From Setaria digitata (Eukaryota; Nematoda; Chromadorea; Rhabditida; Setariidae), in the NCBI GenBank assembly GCA_003640385.1, contig RCAB01000183.1:1-64000 (forward strand): a stretch of 64,000 nucleotides of DNA. The letters are read 5' to 3'. The translations under genes and the position numbers were made by a program. The notes beneath the pieces are model-generated. The model worked only from the letters and a program-made list of their open reading frames with translations, made no database searches and was not told the DNA's origin. Shown piece after piece: positions 53,501 to 64,000 of this stretch (positions within the stretch are counted from its first letter, which is position 1; each line of letters opens with the position of its first letter).

Positions 53501-56016
53501 ACCTGTTGTACCGCTTGTATGACAAATTATATAAATACTGGATGGTGACGGAGGTGTAACTGGCTTCAGGTGTGCATCGCCAAGTTTTAACACATAATCC
53601 CAGTCGTACACCTGTAATTAACAACTTCAAAGGTTCATTCAAATATTCAATTCTGTGTAGTAAAGGATTCTTTTCATCGATAATATTTTGAGCAAGCAAC
53701 CGTAAGAATTTCGTGAAAATTTTTCATTTAAAAAAAACAAAAATATAGCAATGATAAGGTGATTAGTGTCAACTGAATTGCGCGAATAAATTAGGTGATG
53801 CATGCTTAAAAATTCTACGAGAAATGGCGAAATTTTTTTTGTCCGGAAAATTTGCATGTACTGCAAAACAATACCTGAACTCCTGAGTCCTTAAGAAATT
53901 TCTGATCAATTTTTTCTTTCGAATCACCAAAAATGATAATTTTTTTCAACGCTTTCAACATTTCTCGTTTTACTTCCGCAGCAAATGTGTTTGCACGCTC
54001 AACTGTGTCACAAAATATTAATTGCAAATTGCAAACATCAATAATTGTGCTGAAATTTCTAAATTTGAATTTTAACAAAAGAGTTTTTTTTTCGTCATTT
54101 TCATCTCTCGACAAGCAAAAATTTAAAAAAAATTTTTAGAATTAAAATATCTCAGTTTCAGCTCAGATAACAATGTTAACAGGAAGGATTTTAAAAAAAT
54201 TATTAATTTTTGAAAAAGTAAAAACTTAAAGTTAGAATACTTCAATTATGGATGGTACCATATTCCCTTCCAAATTTCATCTATTCACGATTGAACAAGA
54301 TCTTTTGGCTTAATAATATATGTATATTGTAATAACTAACCATAAAGTTTCGATATTATAATTATGATATAATGGTACCGAAACGATGGAATAATTCATT
54401 AGAGCATTTTGAGCAATGATATAACGGGCTGAATTGAGCCCAGCAATGCCAACACGGCTTGCTTGGCCTGCTTCTATGCCAAGTTGTAATAAAGCGGAGC
54501 CAATCTTATGTGATGCAATAAATACCTGTCATTACTAATTACTAAAATCATTTGAAGCATTTCATTATCGACTTACTGAAACTGCCCCATGACGCTTCAA
54601 AAATTTCATTATTTCGTTTTCTATAATCAGTAATGAAATCCCTAAGACTTTATTGACAAGAATTGCACTAATTAGCCAAATCATCAGAATTTCACCACTA
54701 CCTGATAACATAATTTCAGTATTGACTGATCAAATAGAGAATACCTATTTTTTCTCTTTTTTGCTATTAAAATGAAATTGAAATATTAAAGAAGAATGTG
54801 TATAATCAGTAAAAATTTAAATTACTAATAATAATAATAAATAATAGTAATAGTAATAATAATAATAGTAGTAATAAAAGTGACAAACAATAAAGATCCC
54901 AGCAGACATAGATTGATTTCTTTTTTACAGCAAATAAATAAGAACTGATAACCTGCTTATATGATATCCATTTATACGTTCCGTTTTTTGTTTGCTCACC
55001 AATAAAATCACCATTATTTGTTAGCCAAATAGCTCGTTGCAATAATTCAAACATTGTTGTTACATTACCATCCGGTGGATATTCCAACAATTCTGAAAAG
55101 TTTATAATGATAGTAACAATGATAACGACTATTCATGCTACATTATCATCCGGTAATGCCGCAGTAATTGTTTAACAAGTAAAATCTGTAAATGATGACA
55201 GTGATAGTGATTTATTGAAGCAATCGGTGGATATTCTTATCAGTAATGATGATGACTGTAACAATAACTAATTCTGTTATATTATGATCTGATAGATGTT
55301 GTAATAATCACATACTGGATAATAATTAAGACAATTTAATTTTAATCATTTTTCTCTTTTTATATTGTTTCGCATGAGACTTTTTGTATAGTTTATGTCA
55401 GTATTAAATCAGTGCTCATTCGAAACCGTAATTAAATGTTTGAAATATTTTTGAAAGGCTTATATATATATATATACATATAAAGCCATTTAAAAATATA
55501 TATATATTTTTAAATAGCAACCCATTTCTTAAATTTTAGCATATATGCATAATCTCTTTAAAATACAGAAAATTCTACTAACATGTAAAAAAGCTTTAAA
55601 TTGCAACTAATTTTACAATTTATGTAAGAAAAAATTTTTAAATTGTGATCCATTCTTTAAATTGTAATTTGTTTTTTGCTATATATAAAAATATTTCAAA
55701 TTGTAAATTGCATTCATTCCTTGAATTCTAATGATTAATCATCTCAACTTTTGTCACCTAATCAAACGGAATGGAATGAAAATATTTCTAGAAAAAAAAA
55801 GGACTGTCCCAAATTTCTATTTTCTAAATACAATTACAGAAAAAAAAAGGAAAAAGAAAAATGAATGAAATGAACGGAAAGGAAAAAATGAAATATATTT
55901 TTACCATTTTCGCGAATTAATATCGATTCATGAATCCGTTCCGGTCCCGAAATTATCCTTGAATATGCCGGAAAATGCGGAAATTTTGTTGCTATCTTCC
56001 GATAATTAGTTGGCAT
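47567..56016 (-). CDS. Long-chain acyl-CoA synthetase (ACSL family)
   Basis: AMP-forming ligase that activates long-chain fatty acids to acyl-CoA. Exons: 55905-56016, 54953-55092, 54341-54525, 53875-54049, 53503-53611, 53102-53262, 52681-52878, 51976-52160, 51655-51748, 51278-51412, 48567-48722, 48110-48208, 47567-47854; 2037 nt, 678 residues, all phases agree. Motifs: P-loop TSGTTGTPKG (236-245), LSLAHIYEQ, QPTIAALVPRLLNR, YGQTECSAAG (423-432), GWLHTGDIGMWLPNGSLRII (499-518), DRKNNLFKLAQADFVSPEQI and GLLTPTLK with Lys649 as the likely catalytic lysine. Length is normal for ACSL. I see no N-terminal membrane segment, unlike vertebrate ACSL1/5. The last exon uses a TTAAG acceptor, and exons 6 and 9 end at unusual donors (gtttaa, gtcaat). 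A 2.55-kb intron (48723-51277) holds nothing recognisable. Confidence 0.93.
53259..53357. repeat. Three 33-bp degenerate tandem repeats at a splice site
   Basis: Copies start at 53259, 53292 and 53325 (gtacctgaagct, gtacttgaggct, gtacctaaagct) and keep a 33-bp period. On the coding (minus) strand each copy ends in an acceptor-like element (cttcag|gta, cctcaag|ta, ctttag|gta). The copy nearest exon 6 of the acyl-CoA synthetase supplies its real 3' splice site. A fourth, decayed copy may follow. Confidence 0.75.
54827..54880. repeat. TAA/TAG trinucleotide microsatellite
   Basis: Imperfect (TAA)n/(TAG)n tract within intron 2 of the acyl-CoA synthetase. Confidence 0.8.
55456..55516. repeat. AT repeat with perfect palindrome
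   Basis: A (TA)n tract followed by a palindrome at about 55489-55516 (atttaaaaata arms around TA repeats), in intron 1 of the acyl-CoA synthetase. Confidence 0.7.
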
Positions 56017-56128
56017 TTATGTTTTTATTTTGCTTTCTAATGTAACAGATTTATAGTAATGGCATATATTAGTAGCAAAATTAACGGAAGCGTGAAGAGT
56101 TGTATTTTAATTTCGAATTTAATACGGA

Positions 56129-56512
56129 ATGATAACGGGTAGGGTAGGAGGGCTGGGAAAGATGAGTATGGGTAGTACTGCGAACCCACCTCTCGGTATC
56201 GTTTTCCTTCCTGCTGTATTAATAATTATCACAATTCCACTTACCCGCCTCTTCCCATCTCTATTCCCCGGGTACAATTCTCATCTATCGAACGAAATTT
56301 CGCTCGGCCTACATATCGTAAAATTTCCAAAAGTTTCACTTCCTTCTTCTCCCACACCCTACTTCCTAAGTTACCCACCTGTTACCCTCGTCTACATTGT
56401 TATCCCTCGTTACTCTCGTCTTTCTTCTTTACCCACCCACCGTTACCCAAGCATTTCAGTTCCTCACAGTCGGTTACTTTCAGGAATTCTTCTGTTCTCT
56501 GTATCAGAGTGA
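56129..56512. promoter_or_regulatory. GC-richer pyrimidine island with GTTACCC repeats, likely promoter region
   Basis: Directly upstream of the minus-strand acyl-CoA synthetase start (56016). The plus strand is C/T-rich and carries repeated gttaccc-type motifs (about 56373, 56384 and 56450, with variants ttatccc and ttactc between). A plus-strand frame of 127 codons starts with ATG at 56129, but its translation is Pro/Ser/Leu-rich, as expected from C/T-rich sequence, and has no recognisable domain. I favour a promoter or 5' UTR element over a gene. Confidence 0.4.
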
Positions 56513-56519
56513 TTTCTAA

Positions 56520-59500
56520 TTTCCAATAAGAAACTTCATCCTGTCATTTGAAAAGAACAAAAAATAAGAATTAACTTTATTCATTCAAAAAAGAAAATAA
56601 AATTTTTTTGAACTTTAAAATTAGTTCTAAAATTGCGATGATATGAATTATTGTTTAAAAATTTCCAATGTTGTATTGTTTATACTCAATCTTTTGCAAG
56701 TGATTGGAAGTATTTTTGACGAAATATGCTACTCTTTTAATCATCAGACTTCAAGTCATCTTTATTTGTATTTTTAAATGAATTTTAAATTCATTGGCTG
56801 ATTACTTAATTAATATGATTTTCGATATTACAATGAAACATCCTAATATTACACAAATTTTCGTATTTTAAAATATCTCAGGGAAGAATTAGGTCATTTA
56901 ATTCTCGAACAATTGGACAAAAATAAAAGTTGCAAAGTTTGCATGTGTCAAAAAATCCCTTTGATTTTTCATTCATGATTTTTGATTCTAAATTGCCAAA
57001 TTTTAGGTGAAATTCTTCCTTTTTTTCATTAACGTAATATTGCAATTTTATGAAACGATGAATGTGTGTTTGTTCACTATAAACGTGGCATTTAGGCATG
57101 AAAAATAAAAATATAATGATACATACAAAGATATAAAAATAGTAATTGTTCTATAGAAAATTTTTAAAATTTAATTTTCTAGTCTTTAAATGATTTCATC
57201 AATGTCACCAATATCCGGTCATGATAGAATTCATTATCATTTGAAGTGCGGGGTTGAAGATGCAATTTTCATTCCACCCATTTACCGGTTTTTTTTTTGA
57301 TGTTAATATTTTCCTGTTTGAAAGTCTCCTTGAAATATAAATGAAAAATTTTCCAGCAAATATATTACAAATATATCATTATTGTTAATATCATTCATAC
57401 TAAAATTGAAGTTTTGGTCATCACTGATCACCGATCATTATCATCATTATAACTGGCAACATCTCCCATCATCAATCATCATGATCGTGATCATGATCAT
57501 GATCAACAACATCCTGTCACTACTGACATCATCATCATTATTACTGCTTGATAGATGACTAAATATTTTGGTCCGGTTATCAATTTTGTTGATCATTTGT
57601 CACATCAAATTCATTCATTCTAAATTCCTTTCGCATTTTGCAAATACTACTTCATTTTACCAATTCCACTACGTCAAAAATTTTTTCATAATTCTTTTTT
57701 ATGTATATATAAAATATTTTCAATTTCGTTCTTTTTTTTTTCTTTCAAAATTTGTTAATATTACATTAATGCTAATTATTATTGTTATTCTCAAACTGGA
57801 AGAAACAAAGAAAAGGCCAAGGAAAATATAATTTTTAATTAAAAGTAAAACTCATTAAAATCATTGCAAAAAATAATTTGAAGAGAAAGAAAAAAAAAAG
57901 AATCTGAAATTATCAATATCAAAAAAGAAAAGGAGAAGATCTGTGCAATTACTGTCCCAAGAAAACGCATCACGAGGTAAATTAATTGGATGCATTTTAG
58001 TTTTGACTTTTGAATAATTTCGATAAAAGTAAAATATCATCAAATAACAGTAGCAAAAATAACGAAAGCTAACTGCAAAATGTTTATTTTGAAGAAGAAG
58101 GAAATTAATTTTTTAATTACAATTTCGATTCCTTTTTGTTATTCCTTAAATCTGTCTGCTAAAGACTTCTTTAAAATTTAATTTGCTAATCAAAAATTGT
58201 GAAGAAAATGTGCAATACGCAGTGGCTTTTTGTTAATTAATTATTTTAATTTAGTTCTTTGCTCACTACGTCATCGTTGAGCTAACTGATCAGTGAGTGA
58301 AATTATTGCGTGATAATATTTTGTTTGGGAAACAAAATGATTCATTTCAAACCTTTCAAACTTTATCATACATCTCTTTCTCGGAAATGCTACTGTAAAT
58401 TTAATTACGATAATTAAGCATTGTGTACGCTACTAATGGTAGCAATCATACTAAAAAGTTTTGTGATAATGATCATTTGTTATAAATAAATCATCGAATA
58501 ATCTGAGCACAAATGCTGTTTTATAATTTTTTTGACTATTAATTACAATTATAAATTTCAGCTAAATGTTATATAAAGGAATCCAAACTTTAAACAACCC
58601 TAATTAATTTTTTCTTATCATTTGTTATTTAATAAATTATTTTATTTTTTGTACCGAAAAGTAACTGCGTGTCACTTTCTACTAAAAAGTATTTTTTTTA
58701 GCCTCAAAATGTGGCCTTTAAGTTTAGAATGACTTTTTTCTGCTTTTTTTTTGTCTAGGAGAAAATGGAAATACCTTGTTATACGAAGTATTAATCATTA
58801 TTCACATAATAAATCCACAAAATTTGATGCTAATTTTCCAATAATATTTTGAGGTACTTTTAAACTGAACTGAAAAATACAAACAAACATGCAAACGAAT
58901 GGCTTGTCAAGTGGAAAAATTCTTTTACTTTTTAATTTTTCAATCAAATTTTAATGTTGGGGAGGGGGGTCAAACCTCTTGTTTCAAATTCTGGAATGAA
59001 AAAAAAAAAAAGAAAATTCTTAATTTACCCAATAAGTCCTTTAAGAAGAAAATATTTATTCCACTGTAAATGAAGGAGAAACATTAAGAAATACGTTAAA
59101 TTAATTAAACAAAGAACCAATTAGGAAAAAAAATAAATGTACTAATCTTTTGTTTATTTTTTTCTGCATCATTAATTTTAGGCTAATACAAACATCTGAT
59201 TAATTTCATTCCTAGAAATTTGATAATTAATTAATTATTTTTCTCTTCTGAAAGTTGAAAACTATGAAACATAATTTACCGTTTTCAAAAAGATTGTTCA
59301 ACACCATAAAGAATTTTAAAGGAATTTAATTTAAATAATCCGCTATAATAACTGCAAAATTATTATGAAAAATAAGAATCAAAGATAACTTTACAAATAT
59401 GACTATAATTGAATTGCTTATCAAAATTAATATCTGTATGAAATTTCTGTATATGCATACGCATATATATATATATATATGTATAAATCTGGTTATTCGA

Positions 59501-59821
59501 TATAAATTATGTGACTATTTTAATATAATTAATTATTTTATAAATTTAAATATTTTACAATTATAATTAATGCATATGGAAAAGTGAAAAAAAAAGTTTC
59601 GGTTGGAAACATTTCGCAGTACTAATTTCGCAATTATTCATGTATAACTAATAATAATAACAATAATAATAAATGTAACGAAAACATATAATTATATGCG
59701 CCAATTAAACAATTACTTAATAGCCATTGCCCGAAACCACTAATTATTTATTTAAAAAAAAAAAAAAAAAAAAGAAAACACACACATACATTAGTGATAT
59801 ATTTATCAGAGCATGCCGATG
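56520..59821. other. Intergenic between globin and acyl-CoA synthetase
   Basis: AT-rich. Contains a palindromic gatcatgatcatgatc tract within 57483-57504 embedded in cat/gat repeats, a short (TA)n near 59465-59480 and an A-run near 59755-59773. The frames at 56878-57099 (-) and 57568-57831 (+) show no recognisable motif. Confidence 0.45.
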
Positions 59822-62800
59822 CTATGAATTGAAACCTTCAAGAATATATTTGAGGCAAAACTGATAAAATTTCCTAAACAAATTTTCAGCCTTATCATTG
59901 TATCGATCTTGTAATATTTCACTGATCATATGCAAAAACGGTTCTTCCATTAATTGAAATTCGCTACCATCCATTCCATTCACCTGTTAATTATCGCACA
60001 AATGATTATAAAATAATATCTCAAGTAATAAAATTTTGACATTTTTTAATTTCTATGTAGACAAAAGAAAGGAAATAAGAGGAAAGAAAAACAGAAAAAA
60101 GTGAAAGTTCAATTAAACATTTAAAAATGATAAATTTGTAATTTTCTTTTTTTTAATGTTTTAAAATGTCAAAAACATTTTGATAATGTTTCAAATAACT
60201 TTTACTTATCGTGGTAATTGCAAAAAATAGAGTTAGTGTGTTGCAAGAGTTTAGTTATTCATTATAATGAACCAAAAAAATTAATTATGTAATTAAAAAA
60301 CGCATTAAAAAATGATGAAGTTGTCGGTAAGTACTTATCAGAAATACTACAAACTTAAATATTTTTTACAACTATCTTAGGCAGCAGCAGAAATAAAGAG
60401 AGCTAATAATTATTCCATTTTGCATTTGATACAATTGAATATTTCCTAATTAAAAATTACCGTTAATTAGGAATGTTAATTGCTACGAACAGTATTTGTT
60501 TTGGATTGTCAGTGTTAACAGAAAAATGAGCAAAGAATGATAAATTTTACTACAAGTTGGAATGAATGAATAAATATATGGTTTTTGAAATTAAATGAAT
60601 AAATTTTGGCAATTAATATTAACATAAATCTAAGTTAAATTTTTTTTGACAATTTTTAATCACTTTCCTTCCACAACTGCTGGACTAATTTTTTCATTGC
60701 ATTTGAATTTTTTTTTCTAAATCATATAAAATTAAAATTTTCAAGAAAAAAACTTCATATAATTGGGTAAGTTTTTTTTTTTTAGAGATTTCATTTATTT
60801 CCATTTAATATTTCCTTTTAAATATGAACAAATCAAATTCTTTATGATTAATGTTTGATAAATGAAAAACAAATTGTTGTTCATCACTTTCTTTTTCAAT
60901 CAACTATTTTATAATTTTAACTCTCTTCCACACAACTATTAATTAATATAATTAAGATGGAATGAAGAAATCAATCTACCTTGCTCCTATGCATTTTACC
61001 GACCGATGTAAGCCGTGAACATGCGTCGGAAACATCCGCCGGCTTCTCTTCAACTGTCGTTATTACATCATCAAATACCTATCAGAAGAAAATTAATTCT
61101 TTTCGAATTTCAGTCAGTTGATTTTTGAAAAAAAAAAGAAAGAACAGTAAAGAAGTGCTAACCTTCAAATAATTGGCAGCAACCGTTTCAAAGCCTGAAT
61201 CCGCCGTTGCAGCACTGACTGTATCTACGTCAATATTTTTCAATTTCGGATATTTCTCTTTGTTTTCCGGATTCTGCTTTAAATATCTGCAATTCATCAA
61301 TTCTTATTGGTTGCATCAACATTTTCATGCCTGTATTCATGATTATACTAGAGTAATTATGACTATTAATTATCAATTAAAAATTGTTGCATTGCTGTTA
61401 ATTTTTTATTGTCACTAATACTGATAATTAATACCATTGCTGTTTTTGCTGCTATTATTATTGTTATTTTTACTATCGTTATTATTATTGGTATTTTATT
61501 ATGTACTTACAAAACTCCCAAGCAAATAAAAAATGAGTATATAAAAAGCAGCTCACTTTAAATTGGTTAATTAAAGCAAAATAATTAAGATCATCAGCGT
61601 CGTAATCACAATCATTCTCTACAATTACGGTAAAACGACCATATTACATATATTAATAATTCCAAATAACCTTTAACCCTGTCCTCTTTCTGATGTTTGA
61701 AATACAATGAAAAAATATAATGGATTCATGTTTTCAAGCAGAATCATTTGGATCAACCAATAAAATCAAATCATTTATTGATTCGATCATATTCTTTTCT
61801 CATCACATAATATTTTTACCGTACAAGATTACCGTTAAAGTATTGTTTACAAATTGCTATGATTAATTTTAAATATAAATCACTTGAATTATTTAAAAAG
61901 TTGTAAATTATCCGCAAGTTGAATTCCCATAAGAATTTAAAAAAGAAGAAAATTTTCGAATATGCAGATCAGAAAAAAATGCTGTCAGCATTATATGGTG
62001 ATATTTCACATTTCTAAATGATAAATTTCTTTCCATTATTTGGAAATAATTTATATTTTCGGAAATTTTAGTTTATTCCGAACTGATTTTAATTTCAGAG
62101 AAGAAAAACTGCAATTGATCCGTAAATTGAAGAAAAAATTTTTTGCAGATTTTAATTTTAAAAATTAAAAAACCTAGTAACTGGATTTCGGCAATTTTTT
62201 GAAAAGTCTTCCTAAAATTAGTATCGAATAAAAACTTCCCTGATACTCAAATTGCAACTTTTTAATTGCAATGATTAGTTTTTCAAATATATTATTCATT
62301 TTATATAAAATTGAAATTAAAATCTTTGTTGATACATCTTTTATAATTATTTGATATCATGGGACGATAAAACAAATAATTTAATTAAGAAAGTAATGAA
62401 ATTTGAAGTCATGTCTTCAGTTTTGTGCATTTTTTTTCGAAAATAATTTTAATAAAAAGAATTAAAAAGGCACCTTATTAACGCTGCAGACGTCTTTTTT
62501 TTTAAAACCTAACTTAAATGAAAAAAAGAAAAGACGAAATATTGCAATTAATTGCCCATTTCCAGGCATTTACTAATACAAGCATTAAAAAAAAAAGGAA
62601 AAAAAAGCAGAAAATCGAGTTCATTTAAACAACTGTTAATTAAACAAAATGATTTCCAGTAACCATATTTTATGAATATAATAATTCTGATCAAAGTCAT
62701 TTATTCAAATTACAGATGCATTTTTGTGGCTATTTATAATTTGAAATCATTTGCTCAATTATTCTTAGTGAAAATTTCAAGTCCTTTTCTGCAATTATCT

Positions 62801-63178
62801 ACAACTTTTTTTGCTATTTTATTTCTTTAAATTTTATTCAATTAATAAATATTTCTTGGAAATAATTTGAAAAAAAACCCCAAATTACTTTCCTTAATTT
62901 GGGACAACTTTTTTTTTTCTTTAAATTATAACAAATTAAAAGCTACTAGAAATCATATTAAGTGCCAACTTAGCAAGCATAATTTTCGCGCAATCACGTT
63001 CATTTCTTCTTACAGTCTTCCAGTAATTTTTCAACGTAAATAATTCTCGAAAATTTGGATATGGTAGTCGAGAATCGACCTTTTGCTGTTCACCATTATC
63101 ATTTCCGCCACCATCACCGCCACCACCGGTACTAGCTAAATTACGCGTTTGAGCCGATACACTACTTCCCGAACCCAT
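59822..63178 (-). CDS. Nematode globin with N-myristoylation-type start
   Basis: Haem-binding globin-fold protein, predicted 197 residues. Exons: 62970-63178, 61163-61286, 60980-61078, 59822-59983 (594 nt, phases agree). Residues 1-45 form a Ser/Gly/Asn-rich extension starting MGSGSSVS; the globin fold runs from about 50 (FRELFTLKNYWKTVRRNERD) to the end. The proximal histidine is probably His141 in VGKMHRSK. Aligning FETVA by eye with the usual E-helix F-x-x-H-A puts Val105 at the distal E7 position. MGSGSS fits the myristoyl-transferase rule (Gly2, Ser6), as reported for membrane-attached C. elegans globins such as GLB-12. MGSGSS is the only in-frame ATG; the frame continues upstream without another. 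Which C. elegans glb gene is orthologous is not resolved here. The role could be redox sensing rather than O2 transport, which is inference. Confidence 0.83.
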
Positions 63179-63514
63179 AGGAAATCTTCTGCTTTTGATT
63201 GTACTGATAAAATTGGCCAACAAACGATTCCAAACATTCGGTTTAACTTTCACAAGTTATTACTATTAATCATTCGCTTTCCCTTTTTTCATTTAATAAT
63301 CAATCATTCAAATGGTAAGAATATAATTGTAGTTTGTCAGTAACACTAATTAAAAGTGGAAAAAAAAGGAAAGAAAACAAAATTGAGTTATGAATATTGA
63401 AAATTATATCACTTTTCTCTTTCTTTTTTTGTTTTTGTTTTTTTTTGTTGCTGGAATAAATCAGTTTAACAAAGAGAGAAATAAATATTTCACAGAAAAG
63501 GGAAGGAAATTAAA

Positions 63515-63685
63515 ATGGAAATTAGCCAGTCTGTCGTAGTAGCAGTAATTAATCAAGATGATGTCAGAAAAAAGGAAATAATTGAAGCAGAAGTATATGA
63601 TTTAAAAATATTAACATATGCACGCACAGTTATGGATTTCTTTACCAGAATTTCAATAAAATGTAAACTTTCAATGCGTCAATAA
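63515..63685 (+). CDS. Uncertain small ORF, divergent from globin
   Basis: Opens with ATG and encodes 56 residues of balanced composition (MEISQSVVVAVINQDDVRKK, then EIIEAEVYDLKILTYARTVM) to TAA. It lies divergent to the globin gene and 337 bases from its start codon. No family recognised; it may be a first exon or chance. Confidence 0.25.
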   Translation: MEISQSVVVAVINQDDVRKKEIIEAEVYDLKILTYARTVMDFFTRISIKCKLSMRQ

Positions 63686-64000
63686 ATCTGATGAAAGAAT
63701 TCATAAATCTTAGCAGTTCATAAATACCGAAACAGCAAAACTTTAATGCAAAAAAATAAATACGAGCTGTGTTTTTCAGTAATAAATCATCGCTTTAACA
63801 GTTAAGCAATTTTTAGAGTAATAATATGTATTCATCAGCGCAGTAAATTAACCAATGAGAAAATAATGAATCAACATTTTTAAATCATCATAATTTGGAG
63901 GAATTTGCGTAGTGATAATAAAATCGAATTTAAAGAGTTCGATAATTCGTTATCAAAAAATGGGCGTTTTTAGGATAACATCGATCTAATAGTTCAGTAA

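Noticed and set aside
56129..56512. 127-codon plus-strand frame
   Set aside because: Composition follows the C/T-rich island and no domain is visible; kept only as a regulatory-region candidate.

Overview
This window is eukaryotic and looks like the nuclear genome of a parasitic nematode, most likely filarial/spirurid. The sequence is strongly AT-rich and full of homopolymer runs. Coding sequence is broken into short exons with GT donors and TTTCAG-type acceptors. The recognisable proteins are of the kinds found in nematodes (an OSM-9/OCR-type TRPV channel, a nematode globin, a SUMO E1 subunit). There are no bacterial operons, ribosome binding sites, mobile-element proteins or CRISPR arrays. 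I assembled gene models by hand from splice signals. In every main model the exon phases agree and the summed length is a multiple of three.

Layout, left to right. 1-6.5 kb has no supported gene apart from an imperfect hairpin repeat. A + strand exon at 6539-6925 encodes a small membrane protein I do not recognise. 8812-18570 (-) is a 19-exon TRPV channel, complete from ankyrin repeats to C-terminal tail. 18.6-26.6 kb is mostly gene-poor and contains a short + strand cluster of coding-like ORFs (21205-21982). 26596-31008 (-) is uba-2, the catalytic subunit of the SUMO-activating enzyme. 32391-44810 (-) holds three separate J-domain genes, each with an intact HPD motif and one C-proximal membrane segment. 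Between the second and third lie a good microRNA-like hairpin (40421-40511) and a 373-base pure poly(A) run (40684-41056). 45429-46092 (-) is a SMIM12-like small membrane protein. 47567-56016 (-) is a 13-exon long-chain acyl-CoA synthetase. 59822-63178 (-) is a four-exon globin with an N-myristoylation-type start.

All recognised genes are on the minus strand; only the unrecognised material and the microRNA candidate are on plus. SMIM12 and the third J-domain gene are close and same-strand, so they may be co-transcribed, and several start codons sit just downstream of an acceptor-like site that could take a trans-spliced leader. Apart from the three J-domain paralogs, neighbours do not share an obvious pathway. 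The most interesting items are the microRNA-like hairpin with a miR-50/62/90/190-type seed, the J-domain cluster with a shared intron position, and the orphan + strand ORF cluster. I found no clear candidate for an entirely new molecular system.
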